Shown one piece after another: positions 50,976 to 59,396 of a stretch of DNA of 64,000 bases (positions are counted from its first letter, which is position 1; each line of letters begins with the position of its first letter). Where the stretch lies: contig JAWKXQ010000006.1 of the NCBI GenBank assembly GCA_041396905.1, positions 50,164 through 114,163 on the forward strand, read 5' to 3'. Source of the DNA: JACXVD01 sp020446665. Lineage in GTDB: Bacteria > Pseudomonadota > Alphaproteobacteria > Sphingomonadales > Sphingomonadaceae. The notes under the pieces were generated by a model. That model saw only the letters and a list, made by a program, of their open reading frames with translations. It searched no databases and was not told the DNA's origin. Made by a program: the position numbers and the translations under genes.

Positions 50976-52274
50976 ATGTTTCGCAAACTGATCGCCACCG
51001 CCGGGCTGGCCGCCCTGCCCGTCGCGGGTTTTGCGCAAGACCCGGCACAAGTCGCTGTCAGCGACAGTGGCGACACGGCCTGGATCCTTACTGCCAGCGC
51101 ACTGGTCTTGTTGATGACGCTGCCGGGGCTCGGTCTGTTCTATGGCGGTCTGGTGCGCGCAAAGAATTTCCTCTCCGTCCTGCTCCAGATCGGCGCGATT
51201 GCGGCGGCGGCTTCAGTCTTGTGGGTGGTGGTCGGCTACACGCTCGCTTTCGGTCAGGTTTCGAACGGCGTGATTGGCGGCGGGATATTCTGGATGTTCA
51301 ACAATCTCGGCGATGTCCGCGAAGGGCTGACTATCCCTGAAAGCACATTTGCCCTGTTCCAGATGACCTTTGCCGTGATCACCCCCGCGCTGATGGTGGG
51401 TGCATGGGTGGACCGCGCCCGTTTTGGCTGGGTGCTTGGCTTTTGCGCGCTGTGGGGGCTCGTGGTCTATGCTCCGGTCGCCCATTGGGTGTGGGGCAGT
51501 GGCTGGCTTGCCGGTCTGGGCGTGATGGACTTTGCCGGTGGCATTGTGGTGCATACCACGGCCGGTATCTCCGCCCTCGTCGTGGCCCTGATGCTGGGCA
51601 AGCGCAGCGGCTGGCCGAAAACGCTGATGCTGCCGCATGCGCCTGCCATGACCATGGCCGGTGCCGCGCTGCTGTGGGTGGGCTGGTTCGGTTTCAATGG
51701 CGGCTCTGCCCTAACTGCAACTGACGACGCCAGCGCGGCAATCATCAATACGCATGTCGCGGCGGCTACCGCTTCGCTGGTCTGGCTGCTGATTGAAAAG
51801 CTTTCGGTCGGCAAACCCACCAGCGTTGGCTGGGCCACCGGCGCGATTGCTGGCCTTGCCACGATCACCCCTGCTGCGGGCTATGTCGGCCCGGGTGCTT
51901 CGATCATCATGGGCCTCGCCGGGTCCGTGGTCTGCTATTACGCGATCCAGCTGGTGAAGCAGAAGATGAAGATCGACGATTCGCTCGATGTCTTCGCCGT
52001 TCACGGTGTGGGCGGGATGCTCGGCTCGCTGATGCTGGCGATCTTCGTTTCGGAAAGTTTCGGCGGCGTCGGCTATTCCGAAGGGGGCAGCATGGGTGCG
52101 CAATTTGCCGCGCAGGCGCTGGGCGTTGGCGCTGTGGCGCTGTGGAGCGCCGTGGGCACAGTCATTCTGGGCATGATGGTCAGCCTCGTTTTCCCGATGC
52201 GGGTCAGCGAAGATGAAGAACGCGAAGGGCTGGACATCACCAGCCATGGCGAACGCGCCTGGGAATTCGACTAA
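50976..52274 (+). CDS. amt: Ammonium transporter
   Basis: Channel-like trimeric importer of ammonium. The start at 50976 follows an agagga site and gives the cleavable signal MFRKLIATAGLAALPVAGFAQ, typical for Amt. The 432-residue product has eleven predicted helices, GLFYGGLVRAKNFLSV near the N-terminus, the pore histidine in FAGGIVVHTTAGISALV and the second in DVFAVHGVGGMLGSL. No glnK is adjacent, which is unusual because amt is commonly paired with it. Confidence 0.95.
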   Translation: MFRKLIATAGLAALPVAGFAQDPAQVAVSDSGDTAWILTASALVLLMTLPGLGLFYGGLVRAKNFLSVLLQIGAIAAAASVLWVVVGYTLAFGQVSNGVIGGGIFWMFNNLGDVREGLTIPESTFALFQMTFAVITPALMVGAWVDRARFGWVLGFCALWGLVVYAPVAHWVWGSGWLAGLGVMDFAGGIVVHTTAGISALVVALMLGKRSGWPKTLMLPHAPAMTMAGAALLWVGWFGFNGGSALTATDDASAAIINTHVAAATASLVWLLIEKLSVGKPTSVGWATGAIAGLATITPAAGYVGPGASIIMGLAGSVVCYYAIQLVKQKMKIDDSLDVFAVHGVGGMLGSLMLAIFVSESFGGVGYSEGGSMGAQFAAQALGVGAVALWSAVGTVILGMMVSLVFPMRVSEDEEREGLDITSHGERAWEFD

Positions 52275-52303
52275 GCGGCAGCTTTGCGATAGCCTCGCCC
52301 GCC

Positions 52304-52816
52304 ATGAGCGAGACTGTCTCCACCGCTGATCTGTGCGTCCATTGCGGGCTGTGCTGTACGGAAGCTCTGTTCGGCTGGATTCCTCTGGTCGATCCGGCGG
52401 AACGGGATCGGGTGGCTACGCACGGCATGGCCCCTCCCCAACTGGAGGGCGAACGCTTTGTCACACCCTGCTGCTTTGTCCGGGATCGCGCCTGCACCAT
52501 CTACGCTGATCGCCCGGCATCCTGCCGCGACTTTCGCTGCGAAGTGCTGGTAAGTGCGCAGGATGGGGCAATCCCGCTGCCTGCCGCCCTAGATACAGTG
52601 CGCAAGGCAGTCGAACTCCATCAGGCGGTGTTGGACAAATTGCCCGCTGACACCAGCCTGCGCGCCATGCGGCAGCGCTGGAAGGAACGGGAGGCCACCG
52701 CCCAGCCTTCTTCCCCAGAAGAGGCCCAGCTGCGCCTTGCCTATTATGCGTTGAACCTCTTTCTCGATCGCCATTTCCGGCCCGCTGACGGTGAATTGGT
52801 GGAGCGATTGGACTGA
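52304..52816 (+). CDS. YkgJ-family cysteine-cluster protein
   Basis: Small cytosolic protein of the zinc/iron-chelating YkgJ family. The 170 residues carry the N-terminal cluster CVHCGLCC (residues 11-18) followed by CCFVRDRACTIYADRPASCRDFRC, which together give the family's metal ligands. The rest is helical. The biological role of the family is not established. It starts 29 bases after amt on the same strand. Confidence 0.88.
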   Translation: MSETVSTADLCVHCGLCCTEALFGWIPLVDPAERDRVATHGMAPPQLEGERFVTPCCFVRDRACTIYADRPASCRDFRCEVLVSAQDGAIPLPAALDTVRKAVELHQAVLDKLPADTSLRAMRQRWKEREATAQPSSPEEAQLRLAYYALNLFLDRHFRPADGELVERLD

Positions 52817-52912
52817 TCGGGATTATCATTTGTCGCCAGCGCGGATTGGGCTTGGGTCATGGCGGTGCAGTGCCTATCTTGCCTGCAAGACAGAACTGAT
52901 CAGGAGGCACCC

Positions 52913-53317
52913 ATGAAGAAGGGTTTCAAGGACGACATCGAGAAGCTGACGCTGGAAAACAGCGATTTCCGCCGCGTGCTCTATACCGGCCACAACCTCC
53001 AGCTGGTGCTGATGACGATCCAGCCGGGCGAGGAAATCGGCGAGGAAGTCCACCCGGATATCGACCAGTTCTTCCGCATCGAAAGCGGCAAGGGAACCGT
53101 GACCATCGATGGTGTCGCCCATGCGGTGGAGGATGATGACGGCATCATCGTGCCGCAGGGCGCGCGCCACAATGTGGTGAACAGCGGCAATGAACCGCTC
53201 AGGCTCTACACGATCTATGGGCCACCAGAGCACAAGGACGGCACGGTCCACGCAAGCTGCGCCGACGCAGAGCGCGACCACGAAGCGGATCACTTTGACG
53301 GGGTGACGACGGAGTAG
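52913..53317 (+). CDS. Single-domain cupin protein
   Basis: The start at 52913 lies behind a strong aggagg site; an upstream in-frame ATG adds 18 unrelated residues. The 134-residue product is a compact cupin barrel with motif 1 (GEEIGEEVHPDIDQFFRIESG, metal-binding His and Glu) and motif 2 (VPQGARHNVVN). The C-terminal tail is acidic and His-rich. Similar proteins are often annotated as mannose-6-phosphate isomerase-like, but this single domain gives no clear substrate. Confidence 0.88.
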   Translation: MKKGFKDDIEKLTLENSDFRRVLYTGHNLQLVLMTIQPGEEIGEEVHPDIDQFFRIESGKGTVTIDGVAHAVEDDDGIIVPQGARHNVVNSGNEPLRLYTIYGPPEHKDGTVHASCADAERDHEADHFDGVTTE

Positions 53318-53359
53318 GAGCCACTTCCGGTAACGCGATAATCCTGCATCAAACAAGTA

Positions 53360-53457
53360 TCGTCATTGCGAGGAGCGAAGCGACGCGGGAAGCCAGAACG
53401 TCACGCGTGAAGCGCTGGATTGCTTCTCCCGGCACAAGGCCGGACTCGCAATGACGA
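53360..53457. repeat. 98-bp palindromic intergenic element with 13-bp perfect ends
   Basis: Terminal inverted repeats tcgtcattgcgag (53360-53372) and ctcgcaatgacga (53445-53457) match perfectly. Inner segments partly pair (gggaagccag with ctggattgcttctccc). Elements beginning cgtcattgcgaggagcgaagc are widespread intergenic repeats in Proteobacteria; this is from memory. It fills most of the 188-base convergent gap between the cupin gene and the nitronate monooxygenase-like gene. Confidence 0.8.
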
Positions 53458-53505
53458 TTAATCGGGTGCGATGTGCATGCCCCTGAAAAGGACAGGTCTT
53501 CTACC

Positions 53506-54912
53506 TCAATCCCCCGTCAGAATCCGGTCAACCAGTTGCTTCACAGTCGGGGTGAAGTTGTTGGAATAGAACGGGTCCTGCTTGAAGCGATAGGCCGCAT
53601 GGCCTGCGAAAGCGAGGTTGTTGTCCGGGTCGCCGCCATGGGCGATGTCCTGCAGCGTTTTCTGGATGCAGAAGCTGCGCGGATCGGCGAGGCGACCGGT
53701 CGTGTGGTCGTCATGATCCTTCCAGCTGGAAAAGCCGCAATGCGACAGGCAGCCCATGCAGCCTTGCTGGTCGGCGCGGATCTGTTCTGCGCTTTCGGGC
53801 GTGACGAACACCACCGTATTGTCCGGCGTTTTCAGCGCCTCTGTAAAGCCTTCCGCCATCCATGACTGCGCCTTGCGCTGATCACCGGGGTGGACGAAGA
53901 AATATTTCGCCTTGCCGTGATCGGACAGCGGCACGGTGCCTTCTTCCTCTTCCCGCTTGAAGATCGGGATCTGGCGTTCGCTGCGATGCATCAGATCATA
54001 GAGGAACGGCGTTTTCACCGCGCTGGAATAGAAGCCTGTGGGGCTGAATTTGTGTAGCAGCACATCGCCCGGTTCGACGGTGCGGAGCATTTCCTTCCAC
54101 ACATTGGGGATCGGGCTTTCCTGCGTCAGCAGCGGGCGCGTTCCGAACTGGAACAAGACCTTGCCCAGCTCCGGATTGTCGATCCAGTTTTCCCACTCGC
54201 GCAGGAACCATACCCCGCCCGCCATCACGATGCCGGTTTCCTCGCTCACGCCTTCCTTGCGCATGGTCTCACGCAGGGCGGCCACGCGCGGATAGGGATC
54301 TTCCGGGCTGCGCGGGTCTTCGGCGTTGGACAGGCCATTATGCCCGCCCGCCAGCCAGGGATCTTCATAAACCACCGCGGCCATCAGTTCCGGCACCTTG
54401 GAATAGCTGCGTTTCCACAATGCACGGAAAGCACGGGCGGAGCTGATGATCGGCAGGTACTGAACATTATAACGCGCGGCGATTTCCGCCAGCTTGTAAG
54501 GCATACCGGCACCGCAAGTGACGCCATCAATCATGCCCTTGCAGTTTTCCAGCACCCCTTCGAGCACTTGCTGCGCGCCGCCCATTTCCCACAGGACATT
54601 GATATTGATCGCGCCCTTGCCATTGGAGATTTCATAGGCGCGCTTCACCTGTTCAGTGGCGCCATCAATGCCGTAGCGTACCAGCTGCTCAAACCGTTCC
54701 TTGCGCGTGGCCTGCGGATAGATTTGCGGGATCGGGATCCCGTCTTCATCGTAGCTGTCAGCATTCACCGCGCTGACAGTGCCGATACCGCCAGCAGCGG
54801 CCCATGCACCCGAGCTCATGTGATTGGTGGCGGAAACGCCCTTGCCGCCTTCCACCAGCGGCCAGACTTCCTTGCCGTTATAGCTAATCGGGCTCAGACC
54901 CTTGAAAGACAT
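53506..54912 (-). CDS. Nitronate monooxygenase / 2-nitropropane dioxygenase-family enzyme
   Basis: FMN-dependent TIM-barrel oxidoreductase. The start at 54912 (MSFKGLSPISYNGKEVWPLV) is used; an upstream open stretch of 50 codons overlaps the next gene and lacks similarity. The 468 residues contain TNHMSSGAWAAAGGIGTVSAV, an INVLWEMGGAQQVLE segment, GVTCGAGMPYKLAEIAARY and GIVMAGGVWFLREW. The C-terminal part is longer than in typical 350-residue enzymes and has a Cys-rich CMGCLSHCGF motif, so it belongs to a distinct subfamily with unknown substrate. Confidence 0.85.
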   Translation of the reverse strand: MSFKGLSPISYNGKEVWPLVEGGKGVSATNHMSSGAWAAAGGIGTVSAVNADSYDEDGIPIPQIYPQATRKERFEQLVRYGIDGATEQVKRAYEISNGKGAININVLWEMGGAQQVLEGVLENCKGMIDGVTCGAGMPYKLAEIAARYNVQYLPIISSARAFRALWKRSYSKVPELMAAVVYEDPWLAGGHNGLSNAEDPRSPEDPYPRVAALRETMRKEGVSEETGIVMAGGVWFLREWENWIDNPELGKVLFQFGTRPLLTQESPIPNVWKEMLRTVEPGDVLLHKFSPTGFYSSAVKTPFLYDLMHRSERQIPIFKREEEEGTVPLSDHGKAKYFFVHPGDQRKAQSWMAEGFTEALKTPDNTVVFVTPESAEQIRADQQGCMGCLSHCGFSSWKDHDDHTTGRLADPRSFCIQKTLQDIAHGGDPDNNLAFAGHAAYRFKQDPFYSNNFTPTVKQLVDRILTGD

Positions 54913-54943
54913 AAATTCATCAACCTTGTTATAAACTTGGCGG

Positions 54944-55687
54944 CTACTTCGCCGCATTCCCTGACCCGGCAGGTGACCCCTTGCAAGGTTTAATCTCTCC
55001 CGGCTCGGGCCGTGTAGCGGCTGCCTTGAACTGTGCATAGTACCCCGCCAGTTCAGGGGCATCCTTGAAACTCACCAGTTCATAGCCTGCCGCGCGAAAT
55101 TCGCAGCTCAGCAACAGCGGATCAATGCCATGCTGGTCCGTCGGGCGGTCGACATCCACCACCACCACCTGCCCGCCTTCGCGCAGGGCCGGCCACATGC
55201 GCCAGAGGAACGCGTAAGGTTCGCTCACTTCGTGGTACATATGGACGAGGAAGATGCGGTCAAAGCTGTTTTCCGGCAGGCGCGGATCATCGGGAGCGCC
55301 AAGCTTGATCGAGACATTGTCCAACCGCTCACGCTCGATACGCTGGCCCAGCCGGGCAAGCGCTTCATCATCAATGTCCTGCGCCAGCACCCGGCCATCC
55401 TTGCCAACGCGCTCTGCCAGACGGACGGTGTAATAGCCCTCGCCCGCGCCGATATCCGCGACCGTCATGCCGGGTTCGATCTCGGCAAGATCCATCACGG
55501 TCTGCGCTTCACCCACGCTGTCACGCGCATCTTCGGTGGAGAACTGGTTGGCCCCAAGGCCAGAGACAGGCCGGTCTGGCCGGGGGAATTCCAGGGAACT
55601 CTCCGGGCGGTCGCTATCGCGATCCTGCCAGTTGCAGGCAGACAAAGTGGCAATCAGGGCCAATGCAGGAAGGGCGTAGCGCATCAT
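54944..55687 (-). CDS. Class I SAM methyltransferase with lipoprotein signal
   Basis: The 247 residues begin with a lipoprotein signal peptide (MMRYALPALALIATLSAC, lipid Cys18) and a linker. A Rossmann-fold methyltransferase domain follows, with the SAM motif VADIGAGEGYY (D78, G80-G84), IFLVHMYHEV and VVVVDVDRP. A predicted envelope location is odd for an enzyme needing cytosolic SAM. Such exported methyltransferase-like proteins recur in sphingomonads but their activity is unknown. It lies 31 bases upstream of the nitronate monooxygenase-like gene. Confidence 0.85.
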   Translation of the reverse strand: MMRYALPALALIATLSACNWQDRDSDRPESSLEFPRPDRPVSGLGANQFSTEDARDSVGEAQTVMDLAEIEPGMTVADIGAGEGYYTVRLAERVGKDGRVLAQDIDDEALARLGQRIERERLDNVSIKLGAPDDPRLPENSFDRIFLVHMYHEVSEPYAFLWRMWPALREGGQVVVVDVDRPTDQHGIDPLLLSCEFRAAGYELVSFKDAPELAGYYAQFKAAATRPEPGEIKPCKGSPAGSGNAAK

Positions 55688-55749
55688 ACTTAGGTCCGCC
55701 TTAGCCGTTGGCGCGCGCCATGCAAATCACCAACACCGCTCATCCCCTA

Positions 55750-56577
55750 TCAGGGGATCGGCAGCGCCCGCATACCGGCGATAAAGACGTTGAACGGCAA
55801 ATCCCCCTGCCGCCACGGGCTCTGGCGGCCATCCGTGGCGCTGTTCACCCCAACGGCGGTCTTGCGGAAAGTTTCGTCAAGCGACTGACGGCGCTTGATC
55901 TCGCGGGTGAAGACTTTGGCAAAGGGGCTGCCCTTGCCCGGCGTATCGCCGTCTTCTGCCACATTTCCGGGCTCCGTAGAGAAAAACACCACTGCCGAAA
56001 GCCCACGCAGATTGGCCAGTTGAGCCAGACCATTGCGGGCATAGGCGAGATCATCCAGCGTCACGCTTTGCAGCGATCGCGTATCGCCTTCCACCGCCAC
56101 GACACGCATTTGCGCATCTTCCTCTGCCTCGAAGAAAGGATTGTTGCGGCACGCATCGACCACCACCACCACGCCCCTCGCCCGTTCGGTCAGCGTGCGC
56201 AGCAGCGAATCCAGACTGATCAGCGAAACGCCATCACCGCTGAGCAAATAGTTGGACCCGTCAATCTGGAAGCCGTGCCCGGCGTAATAGAGCAGCGCGA
56301 TGTCATCACCGGAAAGCGAATCTGCGAATTGCTGGAAACCCGCCGCCCATTGCTCTGCATCAGGATCTTCCAGCAGAGTCACGTCTCTCACGCTGGTGCG
56401 CGCCAAAGCCGCACGCACCATGCGCGCATCAGCCACCGGATTGGCAAGCCTGAGCTTTGCATCCGGGGTGGATGAATAATCCGAGCCGATTATCAGTGCC
56501 CTGGTTTCCGCATGCGCTGCGCCGAGCGGCAACAACAGCGTAAAGAGCAGGACAAGGGGAGCGAGCAAGCGAGTCAT
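55750..56577 (-). CDS. Exported caspase-like cysteine protease
   Basis: Peptidase C14 (metacaspase-type) domain secreted to the periplasm. The 275 residues start with a signal peptide ending AAHAE. The catalytic dyad is intact: His101 in YYAGHGF and Cys143 in VDACRNN. RALIIGSDYSS marks the first beta strand. No death or recognition domain is attached. It lies directly downstream of a frameshifted outer-membrane protein gene (5-base gap), suggesting that the two are co-expressed. Confidence 0.9.
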   Translation of the reverse strand: MTRLLAPLVLLFTLLLPLGAAHAETRALIIGSDYSSTPDAKLRLANPVADARMVRAALARTSVRDVTLLEDPDAEQWAAGFQQFADSLSGDDIALLYYAGHGFQIDGSNYLLSGDGVSLISLDSLLRTLTERARGVVVVVDACRNNPFFEAEEDAQMRVVAVEGDTRSLQSVTLDDLAYARNGLAQLANLRGLSAVVFFSTEPGNVAEDGDTPGKGSPFAKVFTREIKRRQSLDETFRKTAVGVNSATDGRQSPWRQGDLPFNVFIAGMRALPIP

Positions 56578-56582
56578 ATGTC

Positions 56583-57613
56583 TTACAGCCGGAAGGACAC
56601 GCCCAGATTGATCCCGTGATTGACGCGGCTATCCCCGAAAGAGAAATCGCCAGACAAGGGGAAATAGAGGATCGCACGGTAGCGAATATCCAGCGCGATA
56701 TTATCCGTCAGAATGAATTGCGCCCCAACGGCAAAATCCGGCCCAACACTCAGCTCACCGCGATCCTTGCGGTTTTCCTCCCGCACGAGATTCCCATTTA
56801 CGCCAAAAAAGCGTGTGCCGAAATTGCTGTCAGGCTGATAACTGCCCTGCACCATGCCGCTGAAAAAGGCCACGGCGCTCCCGTTGAACGGGATGAACGC
56901 CGTCACGCCAAAGCGTGCGCTCAGCGTTTCCAGCTTGCGGTCAGTGGCAATTGTGGTCGGCTGATTTGCACCGTCAAGATTTCTGTTCGGCAGTTCCTCT
57001 CCCAGGGTCTCCGCGACAAAGGACCGCACTGCGTCGGTTTCCTGGATCGTGACCGTACCCTGCCCGGCAATGTCCAGCCGTTCATAGCGGGCACCGGCCA
57101 GAATGGCGAAATTCTCGTTAATGCGGCGCTGCCAGGTGAGTTCGAGGTCGAACCGGTCCACCTTGTCATCAACCACCGTCTGGATGATCGATAACTCGTT
57201 TATGCCGATATCGCCCACTTCGATAGTGAACTGTCGCGAGGATACCAGCTCTGTGGTCGTCTTCCCTTGCCATACATGGCGGTGAGCGTGAAACGGTCGC
57301 GATCATCGCCAAAATTGATCATCGCCCCCACCATGGGGAAGCCGACCTGATCGGCATTGGAGGCGGAGCCATTATCCTGCACGCTGAGCGTCAGATCATC
57401 GAAGCCGCTGGCATCGACAAGTTGCTGCGTCAGGGTTTCATCAACGACTTGCCGTGCGTCCTGCAACCCGTCCAGATCAGAGGTGCGCAGATTGGAATTG
57501 TCGAAATAATAGGAAAAACGCGGGCCAATGGTCACATCTGCCAGAGCCGGAGTGGCTCCTGCGAAACTGGCCACAACTGCGCCGCCAGCAAGCAACCATT
57601 TGCCCGTCATCAT
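56583..57613 (-). pseudogene. Outer-membrane beta-barrel-like protein, interrupted by one frameshift
   Basis: The N-terminal part (57613 to about 57265) has a signal peptide (MTGKWLLAGGAVVASFAGATPALA) and beta-rich sequence ending MYGKG. In a different frame the C-terminal part continues (TTTELVSSRQFTIEVGDI onward) to 56583 and ends in an aromatic-rich beta strand (NHGINLGVSFRL, terminal Leu rather than Phe). One missing base near 57264 restores a single protein of about 343 residues. This is either a real null allele or a sequencing error. No family name is recognised beyond porin-like character. Confidence 0.7.
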
Positions 57614-58737
57614 TCAACATCCTCCACATCGACCCTTTCCCCGGTCACGCGTTGTGCCAGCGCGGCAGAAATATAGGGGTCCAGTGCGCCATCCAGCACG
57701 TCATCGGGCGAGGTTGAGGTAACTCCGGTGCGCAAATCCTTCACCATCTGGTACGGTTGCAGCACGTAAGACCGGATCTGGTGGCCCCAGCCAATCTCGC
57801 TCTTTTCCTGATACTCGCCGCTCGCCGCCGCTTCGCGTTCAGCCATTTCGCGTTCGAACAGGCGCGCTTTCAGCATGTTCATCGCAGTGGCGCGGTTCTT
57901 GTGCTGGCTGCGGTCATTCTGGCTGGCAACGACGATCCCGGTCGGCTGGTGGGTGATGCGCACGGCGGAGTCCGTCGTGTTGACGTGCTGCCCGCCGGCA
58001 CCCGAAGCACGATAGGTGTCGATCTTCAGATCGCTTTCCTTGATCTCGATATCGATATCATCATCGATCACCGGATAGACCCAGACAGAGCTGAAGCTGG
58101 TGTGGCGGCGCGCAGAACTGTCATAGGGGCTGATCCGCACCAGCCGGTGCACGCCGCTTTCAGTCTTCGCATAGCCATAGGCATTCTCGCCCTTGATCAG
58201 CAGAGTCGCGCTCTTGATCCCGGCCTGTTCGCCTGACTGATATTCGACCGTTTCGACCTTGAATCCCTTACGCTCGGCCCAGCGGGCATACATGCGCAGC
58301 AGCATTTCGGCCCAGTCCTGGCTTTCCGTGCCGCCTGCCCCGGCGTGAATTTCAAGATAGGTGTCGTTACCATCCGCTTCGCCTGACAGCAGCGCCTGCA
58401 CCTTGTCCGCATCCGCACGGTCAGCCAGCGAAGCCAGCGAGGCAAGACCTTCGGCGACGACCTCATCATCCCCCTCGGCATCGCCCATCTCGACGAATTC
58501 CACTGCATCGGCCATTTCCGAGGAAATCTCATTGACCGTATTAATCGCGGTTTCGAGGGTTTTCTGTTCGCGGCTGATGGCCTGCGCTTCCTTGGGATTA
58601 TCCCACAGAGTCGGGTCCTGCACCCGCGCATTCAGCTCGTCGAGACGACGCAGCGCGCGTTCCCAGTCCAGCGACTGACGCACCAGCGCCAGCGCAGCTT
58701 CAATCCGATCGATAAAGGCCTGCCCTTCGGCACGCAT
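57610..58737 (-). CDS. prfB: Peptide chain release factor 2
   Basis: Recognises UAA and UGA stop codons and releases the finished chain. The 375 residues include the stop-codon-reading tripeptide SPY (203-205, in place of E. coli SPF) and the peptidyl-hydrolysis motif GGQ (248-250). The gene reads in one frame, so there is no programmed +1 frameshift as in E. coli prfB. Its stop overlaps the start of the outer-membrane protein gene (ATGATGA). Confidence 0.96.
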   Translation of the reverse strand: MRAEGQAFIDRIEAALALVRQSLDWERALRRLDELNARVQDPTLWDNPKEAQAISREQKTLETAINTVNEISSEMADAVEFVEMGDAEGDDEVVAEGLASLASLADRADADKVQALLSGEADGNDTYLEIHAGAGGTESQDWAEMLLRMYARWAERKGFKVETVEYQSGEQAGIKSATLLIKGENAYGYAKTESGVHRLVRISPYDSSARRHTSFSSVWVYPVIDDDIDIEIKESDLKIDTYRASGAGGQHVNTTDSAVRITHQPTGIVVASQNDRSQHKNRATAMNMLKARLFEREMAEREAAASGEYQEKSEIGWGHQIRSYVLQPYQMVKDLRTGVTSTSPDDVLDGALDPYISAALAQRVTGERVDVEDVE

Positions 58738-58819
58738 GGGGTCTACTCCGCAAAAGTGAGCGGACCGCTTAGCGGACAGGTGGTGAAAGTAAAGCCGCGC
58801 ACCACCGTGAGGGGCTGGC

Positions 58820-59359
58820 TTACTTCGCCTTAAGCCGCTTGACCGCTGCCAGCGTCAGCCGCACATGATCGCGATAATCCATGTCCGAATGAACAAAGAC
58901 AATCCGGCCATCTTGTGCGATGACATAGGATGTCCGCTTGGTCAGACCCGTCTTCTTGCCGTCACGTTCCAGCGCCACGTCATAGGCACGGATCAGCTTC
59001 GAGCTGGCGGCAGCGACCGGGAAGCGATCGCGGCAATGTTCGGTGGAAAAGCGCTTGAGCGTTTCGACATCATCATTCGACATGCCGATCACAGTGGCCC
59101 CGGCCGCTTCGAATTCATCCATCGCTTCGGCAAAGGCGTTGGCTTCCAGCGTACAGCCCTGCGTGAAAGCCTTGGGATAGAAATAGAGCACCACCGGCCC
59201 CTTCGCCAGTGCACTGCGCAAGTTGAAGGCCATGCCTTTGCCGGCCAGCGCCCCTTGCGCGGTAAACACCGGAGCCTTGGCCCCCTTGGGCAATTCGGCA
59301 TGCGCAGGCGTGGCTGCAAGGGCCATGGCAGCGCAGGTGGCCAGCAAGCGTAAGATCAT
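58820..59359 (-). CDS. Exported peroxiredoxin (AhpC/TSA, BCP-like)
   Basis: Thiol peroxidase expected to reduce peroxides in the periplasm. The 179 residues start with a signal peptide (ending PAHA, about residue 21), then the thioredoxin-like fold with FYPKAFTQGCTLEA, in which Cys69 is the peroxidatic cysteine (TQGC replaces the usual TPGC). A second cysteine in STEHCRDRF could act as the resolving residue. It lies between the PBP1A remains and prfB. Confidence 0.88.
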   Translation of the reverse strand: MILRLLATCAAMALAATPAHAELPKGAKAPVFTAQGALAGKGMAFNLRSALAKGPVVLYFYPKAFTQGCTLEANAFAEAMDEFEAAGATVIGMSNDDVETLKRFSTEHCRDRFPVAAASSKLIRAYDVALERDGKKTGLTKRTSYVIAQDGRIVFVHSDMDYRDHVRLTLAAVKRLKAK

Positions 59360-59396
59360 CGGGTCATCTCCTTCACCATCTTAACGCGGCAGCAGA

